Source: Gracilariopsis chorda
Lineage: Eukaryota > Rhodophyta > Florideophyceae > Gracilariales > Gracilariaceae
Reading direction: 5' to 3'
Assembly: GCA_003194525.1 (NCBI GenBank)
Contig: NBIV01000323.1
Span: 1 to 61,767, forward strand
Length of the DNA: 61,767 nt
Below the pieces are notes generated by a model. It did not search any database. It saw nothing but the letters and a program-made list of their open reading frames with translations, and was not told the origin of the DNA. Below are positions 21,855-32,879 of this stretch, one piece after another. Numbering within the stretch: position 1 is the first letter of the stretch; every line of letters starts with the position of its first letter. A program made the translations under genes and the position numbers.

Positions 21855-24800
21855 TTACTCACCAGCGATATCCAACTCCCTTCTCCTTTTGTCTTTGCCA
21901 TAAAGTAACAGCCGCGTTCCGTCATCGTTCAAAGCCACTTGTAAGCCAGAGACGTCGATCGGACTCCCAACCTGTTGCCCGCTCTCCACGTTCCACACTC
22001 GCACCGTCTCGTCGTCAGACCCAGATACCACACGTCTCCCATCCCCTCTCCACCCAACCCATGCTAGTCGACGTGTATGGCCAGTCATAGGTTCTCCCAC
22101 AGCTTCCCCGCTCTCCACGTCCCACACCCGCACCGTCTTGTCGTCTGATCCAGATACCACACGCCTCCCGTCCCCACTCCACGCAACACATGTCATCCCG
22201 CCTGTGTGGCCCACCATGGGCTGTCCCACGGGCTCCCCGCTCTCCACATCCCACACCCGCACCGTCTCGTCCTCAGACCCAGACACCAGACGCCTCCCGT
22301 CCCAGCTCCACGCAACACATCTCACCCCGCTTTTGTGGCCAACCATGGGCTGTCCCACGGGCTCCCCGCTCTCCACATCCCACACCCGCACCGTCTTGTC
22401 CCAAGATCCAGAAGCCACGCGCCTCCCGTCTTTGCTCCACGCAACACATCTCACCCACTGTGTGTGCCCGACACAGGGCTCCCCCACGGGCTCCCAGCTT
22501 TCCAAGTCCCACACCTGCACCGTCTTATCCTCAGAACCAAACACCACACGTCGGCCGTCCCAGCTCCACGCAACACATCTCCCTTCATTTTTGTCACCGA
22601 CCATGGGCTGCTGTACGCACTCCCACCTCTCCACTTCCCACACCCGCACTGATCTGTCGGAAGAAGCGGACGCTATATACATCCCGTCTATGCTCCACGC
22701 AACACATTTCACTGGATATGTGTGGCCTAGCAAGGGCTGTCCCACGAGCTTCCCACTCTTCACCTCCCACAACCGCACCGCGTAGTCAAGACATCCACAT
22801 GACACACGCCTACCGTCTCGGCTCAAGGCAACACATGTCACAAAGTGTTTCTGAACGGCCAGGGGCTGCCCAACGGGCTCTCTGCTCTCTACTTCCCACA
22901 CCCGTACCGTTTTGTCCTGGGAAACAGACGCCACACGTTTCCCGTCCCCACTCCATGCAACACATATCACCGTATCTGTGTGCCCTACAAAGGGCCGTCC
23001 CACATGCTCTCCGCCCTCCAGCTCTCGCACTTGCAATCGACCATCTTGTAAACCACAAACCACTAGATTTTCCTCAGGGTTGAGGGCAGTGCATCGGATT
23101 CCATTTGCCAACCAGTGACTTGTCTCCATCGATTCCAAGTTCCACCTCACGATTTGCTCGCCTTCGACTAGCATCACAACGGTATTCAAATCTTGACATA
23201 ATGCAGAATCAATCGGCCGCAACTCCTTTCCGCCGAATTCTGGCAGGTCATATGCATGCGACTCAGTTTCACCACTTATAAAACTATACTGTTCTCGCAC
23301 AAACCTCCCGTTGTATTTCCGAAAGAAGAATGAAACCCTACTCTTGTCATACCGCAATGTAAGTGGCTCTCCGGAACATTCTATCTTCTCTGCAGCGGCA
23401 GTGCCCGCCTGTTCTAGAAACCCCATCGATGCTTTCGCCCATGGCCTCGGTGCGCATCGGTCAATCTCCTCAACGAACTGCTTTGTCCTTTCGCACTGCG
23501 TCGCATACCATAGCAGCCGCCCATGGATCTGGAACCAAGCTTCCCGCCTGTTGTTGGCTACGTGCGGGCAGCTCATGCGAGCTGCCTTCCTTACCATGTC
23601 CAAGTGCTTGCAAAGGCTTTTGTCAATTTGATTCATACAAAGAGCAACTCCCTTTGCAGCATCAAGGTCTTGCTCAACTGCGTAGAACCCACTTTTCTGA
23701 AGTCGACTCACTATCCATTGCGGTTTTGATACCAGCCACAGTAGATGCTTATCATACCCTGCCCCTCGCAGTGCTCGACAGATGTTATCGTGGATATACC
23801 TATCGTCTTCAGTGTTCCACCATTCCCAAAATTTGTTCTCACCATCGGTTTGTAGTTGAGGACCATCGTTTTGCTGATCAGTCTCCGTATCCACAGTTCC
23901 AATAACATTGAAGCAACACAATTTCTGGTGCCATCGCATACACTCCACTTTCTCTCTCTCATGAGATGTTTCAACTTGATCTTCTGGTGATTGCCCCCCA
24001 CCTGTGTCCTCACGTGAGCTTCTTTCTTGAGTAATGTAGTTCTCAATGAGCACTTTCCAAAATCTCTTCACCTCATACTGCTCTGAAGCCTTTCGAATTG
24101 CAATATCGAGGATGACGTCATGAAGCTGAAGTAAGACAAGTTGCCCATCAAACAATTTGCGAACTAGGCTCACCTCATCGAGTTCTTCCACAATATCTTT
24201 CGTCTTCTCCAAGTCTGGCAGACCCCACAGGTTCGCAACATATGGATTGGAACCATCTGATGCTTTTCAAGAACACACAGAGCGCTAAACATATCGTCAA
24301 AATCAGTGTCGCTGTGCGCAGATTGCAAAACGTCCAAAGAGGTATCAACAACCAATCTGACAGAACCATACGCCTCTGCAAAACCATCTGAGATGCTTTC
24401 CTTTCTGAAACGAAGGCGATCATACACAACGTTCCATATGTCGGCGTTATCATCTAGTCGTCGTCGATTCTCCTTTCGCACTGTCTCGCCTACAACTCCA
24501 ATGGCTACAGGAAGCCCATCGCATATACGCAGAATGCCTCTTACCGCTTCTTCGTTCCTTTCATTCAGAGTCTCTTTGCAGTCGAACTCAGCGTGGGTCA
24601 TGAGCATCCTTCGAGCCATCTGGCTGTACGTCTCCTTTGCCGAGAATTCAATAACATTGCTGCACACATTCACGGACTGCTGGGATCTTGTGGTGTACAC
24701 AAGACGGCTACGTTCGCTCAACATTGTTACAAGAACCCTTAGCACTGATGAATTGATGCTATGACCCAGCCATATATCGTCAATGAGAAAAAGACAAGTT

Positions 24801-25618
24801 TGATGTCTGAACCATATCGATGCCCTGTTTGCCAACTCTTGCAAGGTGGTCTCCCCTTTCAGCCTTTCACCCAAAGACGGATTTCCAGTCCGTTCCACAG
24901 CTGTAGCAACTCCATGTATGACGGTTGACAGAGTGGCATCCTTTCCGACTTGAATGAAATAAAGACCGCCTGGAAACCTCTGCTTGATATCCTCTTCTTC
25001 CGCGAGTCCTCGAAGTGCACATGTTTTGCCAACACCTCCCATCCCAAGCGCTACAACCCCAACCACTCTGCTCCCATCCTCCTTTAGCACTGCGGCCTTC
25101 AATTGACCTTCACAAGTCAGTACTGTGCTGTAATCCAATGTAAGTCGAGGCGGATTGGGTGGGACGTTGTTATCCGCCTCATAAACATAATCGTATTGTG
25201 ATTCCTGTTCTCGCTCCCTCAACACGGGAACTACTTGAGTGCTCAAAAAGCCCATTATCTTTTCTGAATCCGCTTCACATTCTTTAAGGACCTTCTCCGT
25301 TCGTTTCACACGGTTCATGAATTTGGCGTCTAGAACGGCTTCTCTTAAAGATTGAAGAGTCTCCTCGTTTTTTGTCACGGTGCGAGCGTGCATTTGGATT
25401 AGGCTTTGCGATACACGATCAAAAGTATAGAGAGATTGTTGTAGGTGTTCCATCGCATCTTTCAAACGTAGGTACGCATGAAGCAGTGCCTCCAGCCTAT
25501 GGCGGTTGTCGTGTACCGTGTCTTCGCGGTCATTGTATGCGTTGAACACATTCATTACCGCTATGAACAGATATATGATCTCTGTGGGCCTTAAAACCTG
25601 CGTAACGATTGTTTCCAT
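21855..25618 (-). CDS. NB-ARC-WD40 (STAND, NLR-like) protein, split by one frameshift
   Basis: The ATG is at 25618. Residues 1-150 are helical with no named domain. The NB-ARC follows: Walker A GMGGVGKT (192-199), Walker B LFLIDDIW (276-283), sensor RLVYTTRS (305-312) and GLPL-type CDGLPVAI (366-373). This frame stops at 24170. The next frame (open to 21855) continues the same protein from LPDLEKTKDIVEELDEV through a winged-helix LHDVILDIA, the counterpart of the MHD motif. One base missing near 24212-24235 (after MLRT) explains the switch; an assembly error, a short intron or a true null allele are alternatives. The second part ends in nine to ten WD40 blades. The domain order is that of APAF1 and fungal NWD receptors; an immune or self-recognition role is inferred. 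Confidence 0.8.
21930..23060 (-). repeat. WD40 repeat array, 129-bp units
   Basis: Nine to ten blades of 43 residues follow each other with no spacer, each of the form QPMVGHxxxVxCVAWSxDGRRVxSGSxDxTVRVWDVESGEPVG. The last four to five blades are nearly identical in DNA as well as protein, while the first three are more diverged. This points to recent unit duplication or gene conversion. Differences sit mainly at a few positions after VGH and around SGS. Confidence 0.85.
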
Positions 25619-25639
25619 GTTTTTCGCGGGATTCCTCGT

Positions 25640-26398
25640 CTGTGAAGAAAAAACTCTTGAAAAAAGGGTGGTATCAGTGGATTACCAGATTTAGATGCAG
25701 AAAGAAGAACAGAGAAGCAAAAAGGCGAGTTGAGGCTCGATTGGCAGTCATCTCGCAAGACCTCAGGCTTCACATAGAGGTGGATTGGCGGACATATCCG
25801 AGAGGTTGAAGGGTATAGATACTCCTGACGATTCCTTTGGAATCTCCGTGGAGATTTAAGCGTTGCCTAGAAGAACTGCCGCTTTCGCTGGAGTTCCAGA
25901 ACTAGTAAGGCAGATCCTTATGTACAACGCACAAAGGAACAAAGAGGACAACTTGTTTTTTCTTAATGAATAAGAACGGAATCGAAAGAAATGCGGCTGG
26001 GCAAACCCCCATGATTGCGGGGCCCTTTCCACATACGTTGAGCATGGCACAGGCACGCATAACGATTGGCACCGAGATGCAGTGGGTAAGCTTAGTTCAT
26101 GGTTGTATTTCAGTTTTGATGAATACCCGTTGCGCATGTGCCCCATGTTGTAAGCACTATACACGACTAAAATGTTACACGAATAGACGGTAAGGGTTAG
26201 CGGGACCGCTACCTGGTACCAAAGGTAAGGGTTAGCAATCTACCATTTTACGCCAACAGAGCGGTCATTATAACAAACTTGCAGCAATGCTGGTTGACGA
26301 CTCCGGGCCGTTCTGTGTAAAACAGCATTACTGTAAACTAGCCATACATGAGCTAGACCACGGCGGACGAAGAAGCAAAGAGACAGCCAGGTCCCCTC
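25640..26398. other. Region between the NB-ARC-WD40 gene and Copia E
   Basis: It presumably holds the NB-ARC gene promoter, but I see no clear TATA box. A short direct repeat GGTAAGGGTTAGC occurs twice (about 26188-26200 and 26225-26237). Confidence 0.3.
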
Positions 26399-26640
26399 TG
26401 TGACACACACATGTGTACACTGTCAAGCCAAGCCAAGCGACCCCGGCACCTCCCGCGCTCCTCCCGGCGCAGAGGCGCAAGAGCCCTTGAAGAGCGCGAC
26501 CTAAAACGAATAAAGAAGCGCCAGCACGACACTGGCGTGGGGAACGGACAGCCAAGGGAAAACGGCGGAATTACGTCCCTCTCGGTCCCCCACGTTCTGC
26601 CTCTCACTATCCAATCCTCCGAGCGCAGCGATGCCTTCCA
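26399..26640 (+). repeat. 5' LTR of Copia E
   Basis: It is about 85-90 percent identical by eye to 33827-34073, with TG...CA ends. The central block with ACCTAAAACGAATAAAGAAG is shared exactly and contains AATAAA, which may serve as the polyadenylation signal. Confidence 0.85.
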
Positions 26641-26642
26641 TA

Positions 26643-26656
26643 GTTATGGGACCAGA
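26643..26656 (+). other. Candidate primer-binding site (internal initiator-tRNA type)
   Basis: GTTATGGGACCAGA starts two bases after the LTR. It resembles the Drosophila copia primer site GGTTATGGGCCCAG, which pairs with the anticodon arm of initiator tRNA-Met cleaved in half, rather than with a tRNA 3' end. This fits a half-tRNA primer. Confidence 0.45.
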
Positions 26657-27086
26657 CCCAACGCCCTCTAAACCGCTTGCACCGACTGATCCATCGATCT
26701 TTAACCTAAGAGGCGATCTACAATAATATCGTCGCGATGTCACTCGCTGAGTGGAAGCCATTGAAACTGCCCCTGAAAACTCCATGGATCTTATGTAAAA
26801 CATTCTGTGCGCTACACTTGCACGTCATTTGTACGACCGTGGACTACGAGAAGAACAGAAATCTATTATAGATGAAGCATAGGCAGAGAAAATCATCAAG
26901 TACAAGCAGAATAATCAAATAGAAGGATTTAGGCAGGGTTTGCAGCTTATCGCGATTTAACCACCTTTTGAAGTTGTTACTAGGCTGATATCGTCCTTCA
27001 CTCAGGTCACGCAATGTAAGGGTCGTCGTTATGAGGATCTTAGGGTCTTTGTTTTACGCGTCCGAGGCTCAGCTTCCGAGAATCTA

Positions 27087-27923
27087 ATGTATGTTGGTCT
27101 TTCGAAGTTCGACCAAGTTAGCAAAGTCTTGGCAATCACCCTGCTGAAAAATGGCATGGCTGGCGAGGAAACCCTGAAGAAGGCAAAGCTTCGGCTTATC
27201 TCCTTAGCAGAAGCACGTCAGAGGTCTGAAGGAGAACCCGAATTATCCATGTCCAAGTCTTCTCACAAATCACTTCTGACGTTTATCCGTGAAATCACTG
27301 AATCTTATGAAAACGACGACGCCACACTACAGCCCTCCGACAACGCTAATACCGTTCGTCGAAAAGCCACTTATTTAGTTCACGGTGCTCGTCAACTCAT
27401 ACAAAACAGCTCCAAACTGTTCAACTACAAAACGGAAATGAAGAACCAGCGGTCAATAACTCGTGACATGTTCTCTACCAGCGAACGCTGCAAGCTCAAC
27501 ATTGATGATGCGGTAAAGTTAATAAGGAATCTCACCTTCACTCCCAAGAAGTCCAAAAAGGCCTACACCAAGGCCGACATAGAGAAAATGGTCGGACAAC
27601 GCGTTCAACAAGCTCTTGCAGCTTTTCAGAAGCGAAACGAACAACCCAACCGGAACTCTCGCTCTGCGAAAATGCCTCGCAGTAGTGGCAGTAACAATAG
27701 CATACTGCCCTCTAATCGAGGTTTCTCGGGCAAGAAGAACCGACCGGAGTCCGAATTCTGCTACGACTGTGGTGACCCAGGGCATTGTCGTGGAGATCCC
27801 AAGTGCAAGCGCCCTACCTTCCTGACCAAGAAGATCAGAAGCGAAGCAGAACCACGAAGCAATCTCAAGGATACCAAGAAGGACAAAAGCAACCAGGCTT
27901 TTCGCCAGAGCTCCAACCACTAA
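27087..27923 (+). CDS. Gag of Copia E (partial open frame)
   Basis: The 278-codon frame is helical with basic stretches, then a Lys/Arg/Asn/Ser-rich part and a CCHC knuckle FCYDCGDPGHCRGDPKC (about 27755-27805; C-x2-C-x3-GH-x4 spacing). Sequence from about 26900 also looks gag-like but carries stops. The first codon shown (ATG 27087) need not be the natural start. It would form the particle shell and bind element RNA. Confidence 0.75.
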   Translation: MYVGLSKFDQVSKVLAITLLKNGMAGEETLKKAKLRLISLAEARQRSEGEPELSMSKSSHKSLLTFIREITESYENDDATLQPSDNANTVRRKATYLVHGARQLIQNSSKLFNYKTEMKNQRSITRDMFSTSERCKLNIDDAVKLIRNLTFTPKKSKKAYTKADIEKMVGQRVQQALAAFQKRNEQPNRNSRSAKMPRSSGSNNSILPSNRGFSGKKNRPESEFCYDCGDPGHCRGDPKCKRPTFLTKKIRSEAEPRSNLKDTKKDKSNQAFRQSSNH

Positions 27924-27944
27924 CAACGCAGTCATCTCTAACTG

Positions 27945-28270
27945 CCGGGGAAGGAGCCTATTTAGATTTTCTCCCATTCTCCAAAGATCCAAATCCTGTC
28001 GTCGATCCCGGCTGTCCGAAAAGTGTTGGAGGGCTTGACGCTATAGCCCACCTTTGCGTTTCGTTAGGGGTGGAGCTCGTCCTTCAACAACTGGATTGAC
28101 AGCCCTTCCTCCATGGCTTTGGAGACTCCTGCGCTGACGCAAGGCCCACCTTTGCCATGTGGATCCTTCGTGGTCAAGACGAGAACGACGTTTCATTCTC
28201 TATTCGCTTCTACGTCGTAGAGGGCACTTGCTCCATTCTTCTTGGACTAGACGTTCTGTCGCAATGAGAC
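27945..28270 (+). pseudogene. Copia E protease, active site altered
   Basis: After gag the reading gives FSKDPNPVVDPGCPKSVGG (27975-28030), then FYVVEGTCSILLGLDVLSQ ending in a stop (28210-28267). The DPG stands where Copia proteases have DSG or DTG, and LLGLDVL is the usual C-terminal block. In-frame stops at about 28097 and 28264, plus the Ser/Thr to Pro change, indicate loss of function. Confidence 0.65.
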
Positions 28271-28289
28271 CTAAATAGAATCCAGGCCC

Positions 28290-29424
28290 CTGACGATTTC
28301 CTCTCTAATTAGAGCCCTGTCATCCTGCTGACGTATTACAACGGAACGGACCTGTCGAAGCGCAAACATTTGCTGCTAGTACCGTCCAGCAACGCTTCGG
28401 TCAAGTCGCTCCTATCCAGTACAAATACCAGTTCGTCTCTGCGAAAGCTCATCGAAAATTAACAACGATTCGCTAAGCGTTTCACCTGTACACCCACTTC
28501 CCTCCGAGGGACATGAAGAGAATCTGTAACAGGGCCGGTGTGCTTACCAGAACCCTCGAGTCTCTATTTTCCGACTCGTTCTCATCATTTCAACAATGTG
28601 CCTCAACGGGGAGGCCGCTTGCTTCTCGAAAGGTATCCTTTGCTCGACTTTGGACGGCTTTCAACGGGCACGTACAAGTAGAATTCATGTTTATCGCCGA
28701 ATTAGGGAACCTTCCCATCTTCCACATGAAGGATGCTGCAACGGGCTTTTCCACGGCGGCTCTATCGCTCTCGAAGACGATGAAGGAAGCTTCTAAGAAC
28801 TTCTTCGTGCACTGGATATCGTTCAACGGCACCCCAGCAGAGATCTCCGGCGATCCCGATTTCTTCACAGATGAAGTTGCCACCATGTGTGCGTCTCACT
28901 CCATAGCCAAATCCTCTCACCAGGCGATTCGATACCTCACCCAGTGGCTCTTTAAGGACCGCAAGTTCGCTTCGTCTAACAACTTGCCGGTGCATTCTGA
29001 CCAGGAGATCTTGGCTCGCGCAGTTTTATTGAAGAATATGCTGCCAGGCTCCAAATCCCTTTCCTGCTTTGGGCTGGCTCTGGGATACCGTCCAGCTCTC
29101 TCGGGCCTTGATCAAAGACCCGTCAGCAAGGAGCTATTAGACGCGTATCACGAGAAGACCGCCTGCCACGCTCTTCACACCTTCCTGCGTTCGAAGGATG
29201 TCAAAAGTCTCGACCGGACGTTGCTATCTCCTGGAACAGCCGTCTACTTCTTCAAGAAAGGAGCGAAACGAGGCCAGTGGTACTCCGGATTCGTGAAGGA
29301 GGTGCACCTTCACTATGCAATTTTGTCTACTACGAAGAACCTTGAAGGCTTCAGCCACACTGTTGCATATAAAGACCTCCGCCTCAAGCCACGATCAACC
29401 TTCTCCGTTACATTGAAGAGATGA
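28290..29424 (+). pseudogene. Copia E integrase
   Basis: The longest frame is 28513-29424. An HHCC-like zinc region precedes it (KAHRKL ... HLYTHFPP ... FQQCASTGRP). The catalytic core follows with QVEFMFIAELGNLPIFHMKDAATGF, where the first catalytic Asp appears as Glu, and GTPAEISGDPDFFTDE with the second Asp. The C-terminal part (SPGTAVYFFKKGAKRGQWYSGFVKE) resembles the small SH3-like domain. A stop lies near 28475. It would insert element cDNA into chromosomes. Confidence 0.65.
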
Positions 29425-29569
29425 AACTGGGCTGGCATGAGTTCCCCAAGGAGGAAAGGGTGCAACCTTCGCCTGAATCTCCAACTTCACCTGCTCCACA
29501 CAACACTCCAACCAATGACCTCCTTCAAGTAATCGAGGAGACACCGAGCATTTTCGAACACGACTAACG

Positions 29570-31045
29570 TGGCCTTAACGATTTTGCCGAGTGGAAAGAC
29601 CATCCTTCAAGCATGGCGTATCTGACACAAAACACGCTCGTGCGCCTGGTCAGCTGCCTGTCCAAAGACATTGGAGACTATGCTCTAATGAAGATCCCTT
29701 TGGCACAAACTGCTGAGCCAACGTCTGCCAAACAAACTATCCTCCGAGAGCTATACGAATTCCTAGGGAACGAGCCTCTTACTGAGCAAAAGCTGCAATA
29801 CGTGCCCAGGTGGTTGCTGGACGAGGCTATCGAGAAGGAGAAGCAGTCCTACCGCGAGCGGAAGGCCTTCCGGCCTGTATCAGTACGCTCTCTGCCGCCA
29901 TCGGCAAACCTCATCTCGTCACACCACTTCTTTGTCATCAAGCATGACGGCGAGAGCAACAATCTCAAGCTCAAGTGAAGATTTGTACCTCATGGCAACA
30001 AGGATAACCAGAAGCACGACCTTCGGTCCGATTCTTCAACTGCGCAGTTCCCAACCATCCGTCTCCTACTTTCGCTCGCTTCCATCTTCCACTTCACACT
30101 ACCCTCGCTCGATGTTAATTCAGCGTAGTTGCAAGCAGAAGAGCTTCACAGAGATGTAAACGTCCGCCTGCCAAGGGGCTGGACTCACTACACAGATGAA
30201 GTGTGGAACATTCTGGCCCCGGCGTACGGTCTAGTAGACTCAGGCCGCCTGTGGCAGCTCTGCGTTGAAGAATGGCTCCTTGAGCAAGGCTTCGTGTCCT
30301 TCCCGGGTGTTCCCCAACTCTTTCTCCTTTGGAAAGTCTCCGAACTTCTGGTGATGCTCGCCAAGGTTGTCGATGACACGATATTCGCCGGAAAGCCTTC
30401 GTCACTCACCCATTTCCGGGAAACAATAAGCGCTAAGTCCGACGTCGGAAGGTTTACCTCCTGGTCGGATCTAGTCTTCCACCGACTGTTCATCCGCCAA
30501 CATTCCGACTTCTCCATAAACGTGTCTATGGAAGAATTTGCAGACCCCATCAAGCCGATTGAGTTGACACACGCGCGTAAAAAGGAAAACGAAGCCCAAT
30601 GCACCAAGGAAGAACTAAGCCACTTCCAAAGTTTGACAGGGAAGTTAAAACTTCTAGAGCATTGCATCCTTCCTCAAGCATCCCTTGTTGCTAGCAAGAT
30701 GCAACAGAACGTGTCACGCCTTCGTGTCTCACACATCCGCCAATTGAACTCTGCTCTAGTTCACGTGAATTCTTTAAGCCCCAAGTTCACCTTGCGCTCA
30801 CTTCGTGAACCGTATACTCCCGGCCGAGTCCCGGTCACTATAGTGGCACTCAGCGATGCCTCAAGTGGCACTGGCTCTTATGGGCAAACAGGCACAGTAT
30901 GCTGTCTGTTCTTCCATTCGGACGGAAATATAGTCCAGCACTATGTAGATTGGCATACCTCGAAGCAGCATCGCGTTTCCTTCTCCTCTGCAGGAGCAGA
31001 ATTCTTGCCACTGCTCACACAGCGGACAAGGCCATCCACCTAGCA
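29570..31045 (+). pseudogene. Copia E reverse transcriptase
   Basis: An N-terminal frame (29613-29978) carries the linker and first RT motifs; sequence to 30110 continues as RFVPHGNKDNQKHDLRSDSSTAQFPTIRLLLSLAS in another frame. The main frame (30129-31043) has LPRGW, NILAPAYGLVDSGRLWQ and the catalytic AKVVDDTIFAG (30360-30392). The VVDD core, instead of YVDD, is seen in some Copia lineages of aquatic organisms (GalEa-like). Two or three frameshifts make it non-functional. Confidence 0.75.
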
Positions 31046-31369
31046 CAGGTACTCCCGTCTGTCATGAATTCGAACAGTGAAACCACTAGACCCATGCTGC
31101 AATTGTTGGTGGACTCGCACGGATTGCTCTCAATGATATCTACCCTCCACGAACAAAAGGATTATCGCTTGAGACCAACAGTCGCCCGCCTGCGAGACTC
31201 GTTCGAATCGAACGAGATCAACAAGCTAAGTTGGATACCAGGTTCACTTAACCTTGCAGACGCGTTGTCGAAGATCAATCCTCATACGTTCAAGATGCTC
31301 AAGAAATCTATGAACGATGGTGTAATTCCCGGTAGTTTGCTCAAGTTTATCGAGGTTTCGCAAGTTTAA
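30899..31369 (+). pseudogene. Copia E RNase H
   Basis: The frame contains LEAASRFLLLCRSRILATAHTADKA, QLLVDSHGLLSMI (catalytic Asp), YRLRPTVARLRDSFE and the Copia-specific end LSWIPGSLNLADALSKINP (31225-31280). The first catalytic Asp (VALSDASSGTGSYG) is upstream in the RT frame at 30840-30880, so the domain is split by a frameshift near 30940-30960. Confidence 0.75.
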
Positions 31370-31416
31370 AAGTCATATATGTTTCGTCACTGCAAGTTGT
31401 TGTAACCTCCCTCGCC

Positions 31417-32471
31417 TTACCCTACCTTTTTTCGTTTGCAATGACCACGTTTCGACGAACATCGGTCTCCTTTACTGAACCGACGCAGCTCTTCCACCTT
31501 GCGGAGCTCCATCACACGTTCAAATCCATCAGCACTACCAACGCAGCATCTCAGTACTTTCACGCTCAAACTCATTGGAAACTGCTCGACAGAATCCAAA
31601 ATCATGCGCCGTGTCGCGTCAATGCATACAACATGATCCACGTTTCGCGCGCGCAGTCTCACAAGAAAGACACCACTTGTTTGAGCTACCAACCATTCAA
31701 CGTTACACTCACAATGCTCAGCGTCAAAGCGGACACGATTTAAAATCACCCGCTTTGCGTGCGTGTTAGTCCATAATGCAGCGCTTAAAAAAGACAACAT
31801 CGGTGGTAGACCCTCTTTGGGCATCACTACCGTTGCGTAATCCTCGCTAATCACAAGCGCAATCGCGTTACTAAGTGACGCTTGTAAGCACAACACCTTT
31901 GTGTTGAAAATTAGCATTCGATCCTCTTTTAGTAGAAATGAATCTGTCTCTGGAGTTGCAGCGCGAGCATCCAGACTCGACACACACACAGGTACAAAGG
32001 GTTGCTGCAAGCAATATTCATCCGAAGTATCAATTGCCCCAGGTGCCGCTCGAGGCACAATCTGGTTCGCGTCGGTCAATGAGTCATACTGCAGCGAAAA
32101 CTGTGTACCACCTTTCCAGATCCCGGCCTGACCAAGCGCGTTCCACAAACTTGGCCCGTCCAGTGTGTGCAGCCGTACTTTGTTCCAACTCCAATGCGGT
32201 TCGTCGTGATTGCGTGCATAATACTCGGGGTCTTGAACGCAACACACTCCTTGCGCTGATCGGAGAAAACTGTCATGTAGAACAAAAACAACAGTGTCCA
32301 CACTCCATTCTTCCCCACTAAGCTCATCATGGCACAAGCCCCAATAGAGGCCTTTTCGTGATCTACGGATGCATTTGGGCGTGCCACACACCAGTTAGGT
32401 ATGGCCCTTCCTGCTGTCGTCAGCAGATTCGCCTGCCTCACAACCCAATGCCGACCGTTGACATGTTCCAA
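31417..32471 (-). pseudogene. Antisense ORF in Copia E: possible papain-like Cys/His domain
   Basis: On the minus strand, opposite to pol, a 324-aa frame ends at 31417; an overlapping frame starts at 32471. The folded-looking part has RLHTLDGPSLWNALGQAG, then CLQASLSNAIALVIS (about 31890-31850), then FLVRLRARNVDHVVCIDATRR followed by MILDSVEQFPMSL (31675-31600), and a basic tail ending RGHCKRKKVG. Cys-x-x-Ala-x-x-Asn-Ala followed by His-Val-Val-x-Ile-Asp ... Asp resembles the Cys/His/Asp order of papain-like peptidases; this is my inference and no family is certain. Frame changes near 32390-32470 show damage or unrecognised introns. It shares no orientation with the retroelement genes. Confidence 0.35.
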
Positions 32472-32531
32472 ATGGATTCACACACGCCCAAGATCGTCAC
32501 TCCTGCTGATTGACATGATTTCCGCCATATT

Positions 32532-32792
32532 TCATTCAAAACCACCCTGTTCTTTTGACGGAGAGTCAAGAAGAAAAGTGGCGTTTATTCTTCTTTGAGC
32601 AACATATTTCTCTGCACGACGACGTACTACGTCCCCCAAGCCCCGTACATCTACCCCTGCACAACTCCCCTTTGCACCCCGCGCGACCGTCAATAACTTC
32701 TTCTTCTTGAACTGATACAAACTTATTTCATCAGGATCAATACGCGCGTCGAACTTCTTCTCCACCAAACACTTTACCTGCATCACGAACAA
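32532..32792 (-). pseudogene. Antisense exon in Copia E: possible Crinkler-like header domain
   Basis: The frame reads VKCLVEKKFDARIDPDEISLYQF, then LLTVARGAKG and GVDVRGLGD, ending at 32532. The short beta-beta-alpha pattern and IDPDEISLYQF resemble the ubiquitin-like header of Crinkler (CRN) proteins, where IDxDxLxLY is typical. It is preceded by a textbook-looking splice acceptor: branch-like TTACTGAC, a T-tract, then GATGCAG (about 32805-32774). Crinkler headers occur in many eukaryotes and have been linked to genomic conflict. This match is by eye and weak. Confidence 0.3.
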
Positions 32793-32879
32793 AAAAAAAG
32801 GTCAGTAATAGGCCCGCCTTCGAGCGCCCTCCAGAGCCCAGAGTAATCTGTAGAGTGACGCGCTCTTTGTGAGGACGCT

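Noticed and set aside
22138..23118. Long open frames on the plus strand across the WD40 array
   Set aside because: They are antisense shadows of the repeated WD40 codons and repeat with the same 129-bp period.
26188..26237. GGTAAGGGTTAGC twice, like a telomere motif
   Set aside because: Only two separated copies with different neighbours; not an array.
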